Source: Vibrio sp. ES.051 (GTDB taxonomy: Bacteria > Pseudomonadota > Gammaproteobacteria > Enterobacterales > Vibrionaceae). Taken from it: DNA of 64,000 nucleotides. A model generated the notes under the pieces. It searched no databases. It was not told the origin of the DNA and was given only the letters and a program-made list of their open reading frames with translations. Positions 1 to 7,827 of the stretch are shown piece after piece. Each line of letters starts with the position of its first letter. The first letter of the stretch is position 1. The translations under genes were made by a program, and so were the position numbers. The stretch lies in the NCBI RefSeq assembly GCF_002563795.1, contig NZ_PDJL01000005.1, forward strand, positions 124,001 to 188,000, given 5' to 3'.

Positions 1-549
1 GTGGGACTGATCCATTTGCGCAATCACGACGTTTGATGTCGAGCCGTTAGAAAGCCAAGTAACTAGGTTATTTAACCATTGAGTCATCGCTGCATTAGAA
101 GAATCAGGAAAACGTTGCTTGGTGCGAAATGGGTTACTACCTAATACCGCGTAACGTTGACCGTTGGTCTGCTCTCCTGCAACGCCAATTGACAAGGTTT
201 GGTCTTTGTAACCGCTTGCCATTGCCTTATTAGTCATCAAAATCGTGCTGTTGAATCCATACTTAGGTGCCAAAATCGCAGCATCATGAGTCGGGTCCCA
301 ATACAATCCAGATAGTTTTTTCGCGATAGCGGATTTAATCGCGTTAGCCTGCTTTTTATGTGCTTCGACGACCTGACGACTTTTGCGGATGAAATCGTTC
401 GGTTCAGAAACGAATAGTGCATTGCCAGTTTCCAACGCTTGTTGAACTGGCGTTGGCGTTGGTTTTACTTGGGTATTTGATTGTGACTCTCCCCCACCAC
501 ATCCAGTGGCGATGGCGGCAAAGCCCAACGATAGAATTGTTTTTTTCAC
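1..549 (-). CDS. Lipoprotein, probable ImpA/AcfD-type metalloprotease (3' end outside window)
   Basis: N-terminal 183 residues of a larger protein that runs off the left edge. I placed the start at a GTG (549) followed by Lys-Lys, a hydrophobic segment and a Cys at residue 17 (ATGC, a loose lipobox), then a Gly/Ser/Thr/Pro-rich linker. This is the layout of an exported lipoprotein. Further on, stretches such as YWDPTHDA, ILMTNKAM, GVAGEQ and VLGSNPFR resemble the N-terminal region of the ImpA/AcfD metalloprotease group (mucin or O-glycoprotein directed proteases). That family call is from memory. The catalytic HExxH region would lie outside the window, so activity cannot be judged. Upstream on its strand is a short AT-rich region (550-703) and then the end of the ABC transporter operon. 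Confidence 0.55.
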   Translation of the reverse strand, partial: MKKTILSLGFAAIATGCGGGESQSNTQVKPTPTPVQQALETGNALFVSEPNDFIRKSRQVVEAHKKQANAIKSAIAKKLSGLYWDPTHDAAILAPKYGFNSTILMTNKAMASGYKDQTLSIGVAGEQTNGQRYAVLGSNPFRTKQRFPDSSNAAMTQWLNNLVTWLSNGSTSNVVIAQMDQSH

Positions 550-667
550 TTTTACTCACTAAACAATGGGTTTATCCAAGTTTAATGTAAATACTCTAGG
601 TAAAGAAATTGTCTTTTAGATCAAATAGAAAAGTAGGGATGAAGGTATCAAAATGAAGGTGTAAAAG

Positions 668-689
668 TGGCACCTCTATATAGGTACCA
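668..689 (-). terminator. Possible terminator of the amino-acid ABC operon
   Basis: Eight-base arms (TGGTACCT / AGGTGCCA, one mismatch as a G-T pair) with a six-base loop, followed on the minus strand by CTTTTA. It lies just after the stop of the last permease gene. The U-run is weak, so this is a moderate call. Confidence 0.4.
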
Positions 690-703
690 TTTTAAATCAA
701 TGA

Positions 704-1381
704 CTAACTGAGTGGGCGAAGGTATGCCAGAAATCGTTTTTCTGCGAGTTTAAAGCACCATAATATAATAAAGGTCAGTGCCATGTAGAAAAGCCCCGCT
801 GTCAGAAAAGACTCGAATGGGGCGTAATAACGTGAATTCACTAAACGCGCAGCTCCAGTTAGGTCCATAATAGTAACGATACCCGCGACCGCACTACCGT
901 GCAGCATGAAAATAACTTCATTCGAATACGCAGGCAATGCTCTACGTAGGGCGCTTGGTAAGATAATACGCTTATATGTCATAAACTTACTCATCCCATA
1001 TGCTTTGGCTGCTTCTACCTCACCTTTTGACAAACCATTAATCGCACCGCGAATAATTTCTGCAGTATAGGCCGAGGTATTAAAGATAAAGACAACCAAC
1101 GCACAAAACCACGCGTTTTCCCATAATGTATCTTTTACTGGAAAAAATTGGTCCATACCGTAATAAATCAAATACAACTGAACCAATAGTGGCGTACCAC
1201 GGAAAAAATAAATGAACCCCCAAGAAGGCAAACTCAGTAAGTAGTTAGTGCTATTGCGTGCAACGGCTAGCGGAATAGAGACACACAAGCCAACCACCAG
1301 CGCTAACCCCACCAACCAAACGGTCGTCCAGAGCCCTTGGAGGTAGATTGGCAAACTTTCGATTATCAAAGAAAAATCCAT
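704..1381 (-). CDS. Amino-acid ABC transporter permease (HisM/ArtM type)
   Basis: 225-residue inner-membrane permease of the polar amino-acid uptake (PAAT/HAAT) family. It has about five hydrophobic segments: an N-terminal one at residues 15-40, one around 55-70, one around 90-105, one near 160-175 and one near 195-215. The EAA loop (EVEAAKAYGMSKFMTYKRIILPSALRRALP, about residues 121-150) is the ATPase-docking signature. It lies three bases after the HisQ-like permease gene, so the two are translationally close and presumably form the heterodimeric channel. The substrate is likely a basic amino acid (Arg, Lys, His or ornithine), judged from the cognate binding protein. Exact specificity is inference. 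Confidence 0.85.
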   Translation of the reverse strand: MDFSLIIESLPIYLQGLWTTVWLVGLALVVGLCVSIPLAVARNSTNYLLSLPSWGFIYFFRGTPLLVQLYLIYYGMDQFFPVKDTLWENAWFCALVVFIFNTSAYTAEIIRGAINGLSKGEVEAAKAYGMSKFMTYKRIILPSALRRALPAYSNEVIFMLHGSAVAGIVTIMDLTGAARLVNSRYYAPFESFLTAGLFYMALTFIILWCFKLAEKRFLAYLRPLS

Positions 1382-1384
1382 GAC

Positions 1385-2125
1385 TTACCTCGCATGAATA
1401 CTGAACTTACGCTCAACAAGTTTAAGTAAACCTGTAGAAACGCTGGTAAATAATAGGAAGATAAGCGCAACTGCCATGTAAAAGGTAAACGGCATTTTCG
1501 TCGTCCCAGCGGCCAAAGAACTTATTCTCACCATGTCATCTAAACCAATGATAGAAACTAACGCCGTGGTTTTAAGCAGTACTAACCAGTTATTCCCAAA
1601 CCCAGGCAATGCATGACGGATCATCTGAGGTAACAAAATTCTTCTAAACGATAAAATAGAGCTCATGCCATAAGCTTTTGCGGCTTCTAGCTCGCCTTTA
1701 TCAACCGCCATAATTGCGCCGCGAAATGTTTCTGCCATGTAGGCACCAAAAATAAAGCCTATGGTGATCACCCCAGCGATAAACGGACTGACGTCAATAT
1801 AATCGGGCAAGTAAGAAGTCCACTCATGGTTTGGATTACTAGAAGCAAACCATTCGTTGAGCGTTTCGTTGATAGAGTAAAGGCTGTTGTTTAACAGTAT
1901 TTGCCCACCAAAGAAAATCAGCATCATCAGTACTAAGTCCGGAATCCCCCTAATTATGGTGGTGTAAAGAGTCGCAATCGCTCTGGCCCACTTGTATGGT
2001 GCTAACTTAGCTAACGCGCCAGCCATACCCAGAATGACAGCAAGCAGAAGGGAAAGTACAGCGACTTCTATGGTTACCAAAGCCCCTTTTAGGATGGAGG
2101 CTTCATATCCTTGTAAATCCAGCAT
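1385..2125 (-). CDS. Amino-acid ABC transporter permease (HisQ/ArtQ type)
   Basis: 246-residue partner permease of the same importer. It has an N-terminal membrane segment (residues about 10-35), further segments near 58-78, 112-132 and 215-235, and the EAA loop (GELEAAKAYGMSSILSFRRI, around residues 141-160). The stretch between about residues 80 and 110 is an unusually long hydrophilic periplasmic loop containing NPNHEWTSYLPDY; E. coli HisQ and ArtQ are shorter here. It starts 80 bases after the binding-protein gene and ends three bases before the HisM-like gene. The gene order ATPase, binding protein, HisQ, HisM on one strand indicates a single operon. Confidence 0.85.
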   Translation of the reverse strand: MLDLQGYEASILKGALVTIEVAVLSLLLAVILGMAGALAKLAPYKWARAIATLYTTIIRGIPDLVLMMLIFFGGQILLNNSLYSINETLNEWFASSNPNHEWTSYLPDYIDVSPFIAGVITIGFIFGAYMAETFRGAIMAVDKGELEAAKAYGMSSILSFRRILLPQMIRHALPGFGNNWLVLLKTTALVSIIGLDDMVRISSLAAGTTKMPFTFYMAVALIFLLFTSVSTGLLKLVERKFSIHAR

Positions 2126-2205
2126 AGGTGAGTTCCTAATCCCTAAAACTCAAAATCGACCGTTGACTACTTCTAGGAACAAGCCAACGGCCGTTTAATT
2201 ACGGT

Positions 2206-2976
2206 TTATTCACCGTAAACATCGTAGTTAAAGTATTTACCTGCTATTTCTTGGTAAACCCCTTTCTCACGTAGTGACAATATCGCCGCATCAAGCTTTT
2301 TCGTTAAATCTTTATCTTGTTTACGGACGGCAATGCCAAAGCCCTCACCAAACCATTTAGGATCAGTGAGTGACGGGCCAACAAATTCGTACGCTTCACC
2401 ACCCGCCTTATTAAGTACACCTTCTTCTAAAGCAGATGCATCACCCAGCACTGCAACAACTCGTCCACTAGCAAGATCTAGGTAAGCTTCATCAAAAGAT
2501 CCATAACGGACGACCTCAACTTTGTCACCGTAGTTGTCTGTGAGGTATTTGTCGTGAGTCGTCGCGCGTTGCACTGCGATTTTCTTACCATCTAGGTTAT
2601 CAAAGTCTAGGTTCGCACCTTTTTTAGCGATAAATTTGTTTGGAATAAGCGCGTATTTCCCCGTGAAATCCACTTTCTTCTTACGTTCTGTGGTAATAGA
2701 CATGGCAGCAATAATCGCGTCGTACTTTCTCGCAAGTAGTGACGGTATGATGCCATCCCAATCTTGAGCAACAATTTTGCATTTAACTTGCATCTCTTCA
2801 CAAAGAGCATTCGCCATGTCGACGTCAAAGCCTTGTAGAGATCCATCCGTTTCTGTCCAACTAAAAGGAGGGTAAGCACCTTCAATGCCGAAGCGAATCG
2901 TTTTCCATTCTTTCGCTTGAGCGACCCCCGATATTGCCGTTGCAGCCAATGTTGCTGCTAATAACCACTTTTTCAT
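2206..2976 (-). CDS. Periplasmic amino-acid binding protein of the ABC importer (HisJ/ArgT-like)
   Basis: 256-residue solute-binding protein (SBP_bac_3 family) with a Sec signal peptide ending in AxA (GVAQA) before KEWKTIRFG. Family hallmarks seen are the ligand-pocket start GAYPPFSW, GFDVDMANALCEEM, and the inter-lobe region AAMSITTERKKKVDFTGKY. The paired Cys residues in ALCEEMQVKCK fit the disulfide of LAO/HisJ proteins. I chose the ATG at 2976 rather than the one at 2982, because the AGGAGT ribosome site is only one base from the upstream ATG and seven from this one. It delivers a cationic amino acid to the permeases encoded next. Lys/Arg/ornithine or His cannot be told apart by eye. Confidence 0.85.
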   Translation of the reverse strand: MKKWLLAATLAATAISGVAQAKEWKTIRFGIEGAYPPFSWTETDGSLQGFDVDMANALCEEMQVKCKIVAQDWDGIIPSLLARKYDAIIAAMSITTERKKKVDFTGKYALIPNKFIAKKGANLDFDNLDGKKIAVQRATTHDKYLTDNYGDKVEVVRYGSFDEAYLDLASGRVVAVLGDASALEEGVLNKAGGEAYEFVGPSLTDPKWFGEGFGIAVRKQDKDLTKKLDAAILSLREKGVYQEIAGKYFNYDVYGE

Positions 2977-3058
2977 TTCCATACTCCTGTGATTGCTATT
3001 ATATTGGTTTTGTTTGTTGTGTTGGCTTAGGTGGCAAAAGCCTGCCGCCTGAAGAATA

Positions 3059-3829
3059 TTAATAGATAGAGGAGATAAACTGTTGTAATCGTTCTGAGTC
3101 TGGTTCTGTAAACAGCTTAGCTGGTTTTCCCTGCTCTTCCACTAAACCCTGATGCAGAAACATCACATGATTAGAGACGTCGCGAGCAAACGCCATCTCA
3201 TGCGTGACAACCAGCATCGTTCTCCCTTCATCTGCTAAATCTCTCATTACCCCTAGCACTTCCCCAACAAGTTCCGGATCTAGTGCTGAGGTTGGTTCAT
3301 CAAATAACATGACTTCAGGATCGACTGCCAATGCTCGAGCAATGGCAGCACGCTGTTGCTGACCACCAGATAGATGGCCAGGGTAATAATCTTTACGCTC
3401 ATACAGGCCCACTTTCTTAAGTAATGCCTCTGCATTTTCAATCGCTTGGGCTTTTGCTATCCCAAGAACATGAATAGGAGCTTCGATGACATTTTCTAGC
3501 ACAGTGAGATGCGACCAAAGATTAAACCCTTGAAACACCATCGCAAGACGAGAACGAATGCGTTGTACTTGCTTTTCGTTGTCAGGTACAGATTCACCAG
3601 CACGATTATTCTTCATTTGGATAAGCTCACCGTTCACCCAAATTTCACCTGCAGTTGGTGTTTCTAATAAATTGATACATCGAAGGAAGGTACTCTTACC
3701 AGAACCGGAAGAGCCAATGATGGAGATAACATCCCCTTTGTGTGCGGAAAGAGAAATTCCCTTAAGAACTTCATTTTGTCCAAATGTTTTGTGCAGGTCT
3801 TTTATATCTAGCGCTGGTACATCATTCAT
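3059..3829 (-). CDS. Amino-acid ABC transporter ATP-binding protein (HisP/ArtP type)
   Basis: 256-residue ATPase that powers the importer. Walker A is GSSGSGKS (residues 39-46), the ABC signature is LSGGQQQR, Walker B is VMLFDEP followed by TSALDP, and the switch His lies in VVTHEMAFA. The first gene of the operon, it is separated from the binding protein by 82 bases. An in-frame GTG at 3856 would add nine residues, but a good GGGAG site sits inside that extension eight bases before the ATG at 3829, so I prefer 3829. The promoter should lie in the AT-rich 3830-4015 stretch. Confidence 0.88.
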   Translation of the reverse strand: MNDVPALDIKDLHKTFGQNEVLKGISLSAHKGDVISIIGSSGSGKSTFLRCINLLETPTAGEIWVNGELIQMKNNRAGESVPDNEKQVQRIRSRLAMVFQGFNLWSHLTVLENVIEAPIHVLGIAKAQAIENAEALLKKVGLYERKDYYPGHLSGGQQQRAAIARALAVDPEVMLFDEPTSALDPELVGEVLGVMRDLADEGRTMLVVTHEMAFARDVSNHVMFLHQGLVEEQGKPAKLFTEPDSERLQQFISSIY

Positions 3830-4016
3830 GCGCCCTACTCCCTGTATTTCTATCACTGCTAAGGGACTCCGCCCTTTCTAATTCAGTTCAAATTAGCACC
3901 ACCCCTTGAGACTTGCAACAAATTATTAACCTAAACAATTCGAATAGAAAGATACGATAGATAAATTAACATGCAATATATAGCAACTTATTCTTCAAAA
4001 GTTGAATATTAAATAT

Positions 4017-4047
4017 AAAAAAGCCCCTTTCAAAGGGGCTTTTTTAT
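4017..4047. terminator. Bidirectional rho-independent terminator
   Basis: AGCCCCTTT / AAAGGGGCT hairpin with a one-base loop, flanked by A and T runs on both sides. It lies right after the stop of the poly-Gly lipoprotein gene on the minus strand and shields the ABC operon promoter from read-through. Confidence 0.85.
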
Positions 4048-4060
4048 ATTTACAAAAGTG

Positions 4061-5527
4061 TTAATTGGTTCTCTCTAAAAGCAACGTTTTCGTCTGCGCG
4101 ATTCGATTCTTCATATCACGAACTTGCTTCTCATTCATTACTACACCGAGTACATCTTTTTCGGTATCAGAGCCATCACCATTGGCAAAAGCAGTGAGAA
4201 AGTCGGCAGCTTTAACGTCTGCTTTTTCATCGGTAAACACATAGCTCTGGGTAATCAACGAGTTATTAGAGATAACTAACTCACCTCGGGCACCAGAAGG
4301 AACACTTGAGTACTCTAAGTTAGGAACAACGATACTTCCTTCTATCAGCGAGTAAACAGAATGGCGAACAACGTATGGCGTTGCTCCAACCATCGTGCCT
4401 TGCTGATAGCTCACGCGCTGTAACCCGTTTTCTCGACCCAAACCAATACTGTCAGTTAGATCAACAACACTGTTTGATACACCTGGCTTCGCGTTCTGGG
4501 TATCCGTTACTGAAAATAGAGAGCGGTCATCAACAATAATGCTCCAGTTTTCAGAAACTTTGTCTGTGTATGCTGCTGTCCATCCAGGCGTTGCAATAGT
4601 ACCTTCTACACTAAATGTCCAAATATCACCTTTCAATGCATCAGGGTGATAAAACTCACTTGTCTTTGGCACTTCAGCTAAACGGTAAGAAAAGTTTTTG
4701 TAGATTGTATCAATATCTATCTTTGAAAAATTGATACCTGACGTACTTACCATAGGCGTCGAAGGCGTTCCTGCAAATACCATGCGGCCATCGGTCCAGT
4801 CTTCGAAACCATATTGGTACAAAGAAGAGCGTGAAGCATTGCGGTATTGAGCTACCATCGTTTTTTCAGTACTAACCGCTGGTAAACTTTCACCCTTGGT
4901 AAAGCGCGATTCGTTCGCCGTTACGGTTTCTAATTGAGAATCAAAGTAGAAAGTAGAATATGGATTACCTGAAGCATCTTCCGCAGTTTTGTAGTCCAAA
5001 TTAGCCTTAGTAACTTGTGAATCGTTATTTCCTGTCAGACAGGTCGTATTACTTACGTTCGCATCTGCAGATAGGTACACGTTTCTCAAAGAAGACTCAG
5101 ATTCCAAAAGATCTTTTGAAAAGGTAATAGCGTTAATAACAGTGCCATTTACCTCTTGAATGGTAACACTGCCACCGTCTGGAATAGTTTGCAGAATAAC
5201 TGTCAACTTGTCATTACTTGCTGTTACCAAATCACCAATACGATTACCTGATGAATCAGTGTAATAAGCTGTTAACTGGGTATCTAAAACACCACCCAAT
5301 TTATGATAATTCAGTACTTTCTCAACATTGTTTGACTCGAAACGACCATAAATTGTACATGCGCCATTGCTTGAGAGTGCTTGTGTCTTTGGCGCAACAA
5401 AAGTGAAATTAAACGCTGTTTGAGGTGTGCCACCACCTCCTCCACCTCCTCCACCTCCGCCACCTCCGCAACCAACGATTAACCCCGAGATGATAGCCAC
5501 AAGTGGCATTACTTTACGTTGTTTCAT
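4061..5527 (-). CDS. Surface or periplasmic lipoprotein with a 13-glycine tract, unknown function
   Basis: 488-residue exported lipoprotein: Lys/Arg-rich start, hydrophobic segment, lipobox IVGC with Cys20, then thirteen consecutive glycines (residues 21-33) before TPQTAF. The rest is hydrophilic and rich in Ser, Thr, Asn and Asp, probably beta-structured, with about two further cysteines (CTIYGRF and TTCLTG) that could form a disulfide. I recognise no family. A Gly run after the lipidated Cys is a common flexible tether in Vibrio lipoproteins. The glycine codons form a CCTCCA-type microsatellite on the plus strand (5429-5467), so tract length may vary between isolates. It is monocistronic, with its own terminator, and divergent from the DUF3360 gene. 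Confidence 0.7.
   Translation of the reverse strand: MKQRKVMPLVAIISGLIVGCGGGGGGGGGGGGGTPQTAFNFTFVAPKTQALSSNGACTIYGRFESNNVEKVLNYHKLGGVLDTQLTAYYTDSSGNRIGDLVTASNDKLTVILQTIPDGGSVTIQEVNGTVINAITFSKDLLESESSLRNVYLSADANVSNTTCLTGNNDSQVTKANLDYKTAEDASGNPYSTFYFDSQLETVTANESRFTKGESLPAVSTEKTMVAQYRNASRSSLYQYGFEDWTDGRMVFAGTPSTPMVSTSGINFSKIDIDTIYKNFSYRLAEVPKTSEFYHPDALKGDIWTFSVEGTIATPGWTAAYTDKVSENWSIIVDDRSLFSVTDTQNAKPGVSNSVVDLTDSIGLGRENGLQRVSYQQGTMVGATPYVVRHSVYSLIEGSIVVPNLEYSSVPSGARGELVISNNSLITQSYVFTDEKADVKAADFLTAFANGDGSDTEKDVLGVVMNEKQVRDMKNRIAQTKTLLLERTN
5429..5467. repeat. Triplet/hexamer microsatellite coding for poly-glycine
   Basis: Thirty-nine bases made of CCA, CCT and CCG units, largely as repeated CCTCCA, read on the minus strand as 13 Gly codons directly after the lipobox Cys. 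Unit length is a multiple of three, so slippage would change linker length rather than frame. Confidence 0.85.
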
Positions 5528-5975
5528 GTCTTCTTCCTAAACTGAGCGGCAATAATTAACCCAAAATCGTCTTTGTTCAGTATTTAGCAAGAATAAAGCC
5601 AGCTTTATCGTCAATATTAATATTCCACTTCATGCTTATAAGATAACCAATGTTAAAACTTCTAATTTTATGCAACATGTGTAATTAATTTACACCAGAG
5701 ATCACCGTCACATTCTCATGTTAGACACTTTATGTAGTTTTATTTCACATCTATTCTTAAAGTGATCTAAATCAATCACCAAAAATGACTATCTTGTTAG
5801 ACTCCAGCCAAAAGATGAGGATTTTTTTGTGCCTCAACACAATAAGTTATTAGCTATGCTTAGGCACAATACCGACGTGCAACAAATCTAATAACAGCTA
5901 GCATAAGCGTGCCGCAGGATGCGGGCTAACACAATTGAATGAAGAATTCATAACTTTAAAATATATGAGGAATCT
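5528..5975. other. Divergent intergenic region (448 bases)
   Basis: AT-rich spacer between two genes transcribed away from each other. It must hold both promoters. The one recognisable site is an FNR-like box at 5762-5775. A short GC hairpin (CCGC / GCGG, near 5910-5926) lies in what would be the leader of the plus-strand gene. I see no open reading frame of note. Confidence 0.5.
5762..5775. promoter_or_regulatory. FNR-like box upstream of the DUF3360 gene
   Basis: GTGATCTAAATCAA matches the FNR consensus TTGATnnnnATCAA at nine of ten specified bases. It is about 200 bases upstream of the DUF3360 start and about 235 bases upstream of the lipoprotein start. Its target cannot be decided without a mapped promoter. 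Confidence 0.45.
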
Positions 5976-7523
5976 ATGTCAGACGCAGTTAATAAAGCGC
6001 ACTCTGATTCAGATATCGAGACCAAGAGCTACCGTGAGCTTCACCGTCCAGCATCTGAGTTCGCAAGCCGTTCAGACTACCTAGACCACGAACTACAAAT
6101 TATGAAGCCGCGTCGTTTCGGCTTAAACTTGCCAGGTCGTGACTTCCGTTTTGAGCTTGAAGATCTTGTTCCTGCACTTGCTGGTACCATTGGCATTATC
6201 GCCATGTATTCAGCAGTAATGATGTCTTGGGCTGAGGGCCTTACCGCCTCATGGGATCATATCAATCTGGGTAAAGACTTCGCTATCGAAGTTGCACGTG
6301 TGGAAATGCTAATCCCGGCACTTCTTTTTTGTATCATCTCTTCGGGTTTCCTAAACCCACGTGCAAACCTTGCTGGTAACCACGGCCCAATGATTCCTTT
6401 GATAGGCACCATCGCATTGGCGGGCGCTCATCCCCTTGCTCTAGCAATTCTTATCGGGGTGTTTGGTCTAATCTTAAGTTTCTTAAAAGGCGGGTCGAAG
6501 CTTGTTAACCTCACGTCCGAAGGGACGGCAGGTGGCTTACTTATTTTCCTTGGCCTGACAGGTACCATGAGCCAAATTACTTCAATCCAAGATTGGGCTG
6601 TTGGGCTTCAATCTTCAACGGTTGAAGCGGGTAGCATGGGGTACGTAGGTCTGATTGTACTTGGCATCACTGTTGCGATTTACGCATACCTTGCAAAGGT
6701 AAACAAGCGTTGGTTAGCCATTCCCGTTTGTGCATTCACAGGCCTAGCAATCGCTTTAGTTCTTGGCGCAGGTTTTGACATTAAATTCGAAACTGAAATG
6801 GGTATACCAAATCTAAACCCTGTTTACTGGTGGGGCAGCACAGAAGAAGGTTGGATGCTTGGTCTACCAAACGTAGAACATTTCATCGCCTCTCTACCCT
6901 TTGCGATTCTAGCAGTAGCAATGTGGTCACCTGATTTCCTAGGCCACCGCATTTTCCAAGAACTGAACTACCCTAAGAAGACTGAAAAAGTGCTCATGGA
7001 TGTTGATGACACGATGAGTATGTGTTCTGTTCGTCAGATGGTAGGTACGGCTGTCGGTGGCGGTAACATCACTTCCTCTTGGGGTACTTACATGATCCCT
7101 GCGGCCATTGCCAAGCGCCCTATTCCTGCTGGTGCGATTCTACTTGGTTCGTTCTGTATTATCGTTGCGATTCTGGGCTTCCCAATGGATGTTGCGGTAT
7201 GGCCTCCAGTCATGCGTGTTGCACTTCTTGTTGGTGTCTCTCTACCTCTATTAGAGGCAGGGATGCAAATGGTTCGTGACACCAAAGACTCACAAGCAGC
7301 TGGTATTTGTATCTTCGCTTCTATCATGACCAACCCTGTACTGGCTTGGGCACTAACGATGTTCTTAGACAACAATGGCCTAATCGGTGACAAAGAACGC
7401 GCTTCACGCCTTTCTTTTGCTGACAAGATTATTATCCCTATCTGTGTGTTTGCCATTTGTTTGGTCGCTATGCTTGCAGTTGGTATGCTTGAAGGCCAAT
7501 ATGGTATTCAGTCTTGGTTGTAA
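5976..7523 (+). CDS. DUF3360 family multi-pass membrane protein, transporter-like
   Basis: 515-residue polytopic inner-membrane protein with a hydrophilic N-terminus of about 60 residues and some 10-12 hydrophobic segments. I recognise it as DUF3360, a family common in Vibrio with no established function. The fold cues (NHGPMIPLIGTIALAG, EGTAGGLLIFLGLTG, and paired long hydrophobic repeats) recall SulP/NCS2-type anion or nucleobase permeases, which would suggest transport. That is inference. The start has a good AGGAATCT site close to the ATG. It is monocistronic, with a terminator at 7547 and an FNR-like box upstream. Its position beside pflB may reflect shared anaerobic expression. Confidence 0.7.
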   Translation: MSDAVNKAHSDSDIETKSYRELHRPASEFASRSDYLDHELQIMKPRRFGLNLPGRDFRFELEDLVPALAGTIGIIAMYSAVMMSWAEGLTASWDHINLGKDFAIEVARVEMLIPALLFCIISSGFLNPRANLAGNHGPMIPLIGTIALAGAHPLALAILIGVFGLILSFLKGGSKLVNLTSEGTAGGLLIFLGLTGTMSQITSIQDWAVGLQSSTVEAGSMGYVGLIVLGITVAIYAYLAKVNKRWLAIPVCAFTGLAIALVLGAGFDIKFETEMGIPNLNPVYWWGSTEEGWMLGLPNVEHFIASLPFAILAVAMWSPDFLGHRIFQELNYPKKTEKVLMDVDDTMSMCSVRQMVGTAVGGGNITSSWGTYMIPAAIAKRPIPAGAILLGSFCIIVAILGFPMDVAVWPPVMRVALLVGVSLPLLEAGMQMVRDTKDSQAAGICIFASIMTNPVLAWALTMFLDNNGLIGDKERASRLSFADKIIIPICVFAICLVAMLAVGMLEGQYGIQSWL

Positions 7524-7827
7524 TGCCAATCGCTCAAAAAATGTGTGGGTAGCGCTAGTCGCTACCCTCTTTTTATCGAGATTGTTGAGGATTTATTGAT
7601 TTAGTTTAAGGTTTACAAAAAAATTTTAGTTTAACCTCTAACTGTTGCTTAAAAAGAGAGACATTTTAAATAGTGACAATATTTATCGTTTTATGATCCG
7701 GTTATTTAAATTTAAGACTATAAATATTGTTATTCATAAGAGTGTACTGTTCCCCTCTTCAATTGGGGATAGCTGGCTCAACGGCGAAGCAGTACGTATT
7801 TTTTTCTACTAAAAAGGTAGGTATGTC
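7524..7827 (+). other. pflB upstream region (304 bases)
   Basis: After the DUF3360 terminator the sequence is AT-rich with no gene. It should carry the pflB promoter and its redox control. The best FNR-like match (TTGATttagTTTAA at 7596-7609) is only eight of ten and I do not call it. No focA-like formate channel gene is present here, although focA commonly precedes pflB. Confidence 0.5.
7547..7576 (+). terminator. Rho-independent terminator of the DUF3360 gene
   Basis: GGGTAGCG / CGCTACCC stem with a five-base loop followed by TCTTTTTAT, 24 bases after the stop codon. Confidence 0.8.

Noticed and set aside
1992..2198. Plus-strand frame opposite the HisQ-like permease gene
   Set aside because: It is antisense to a well-supported gene and has no family features.
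7596..7609. FNR-like site upstream of pflB
   Set aside because: Only eight of ten bases match, so I do not list it as a site, although anaerobic control of pflB is expected.
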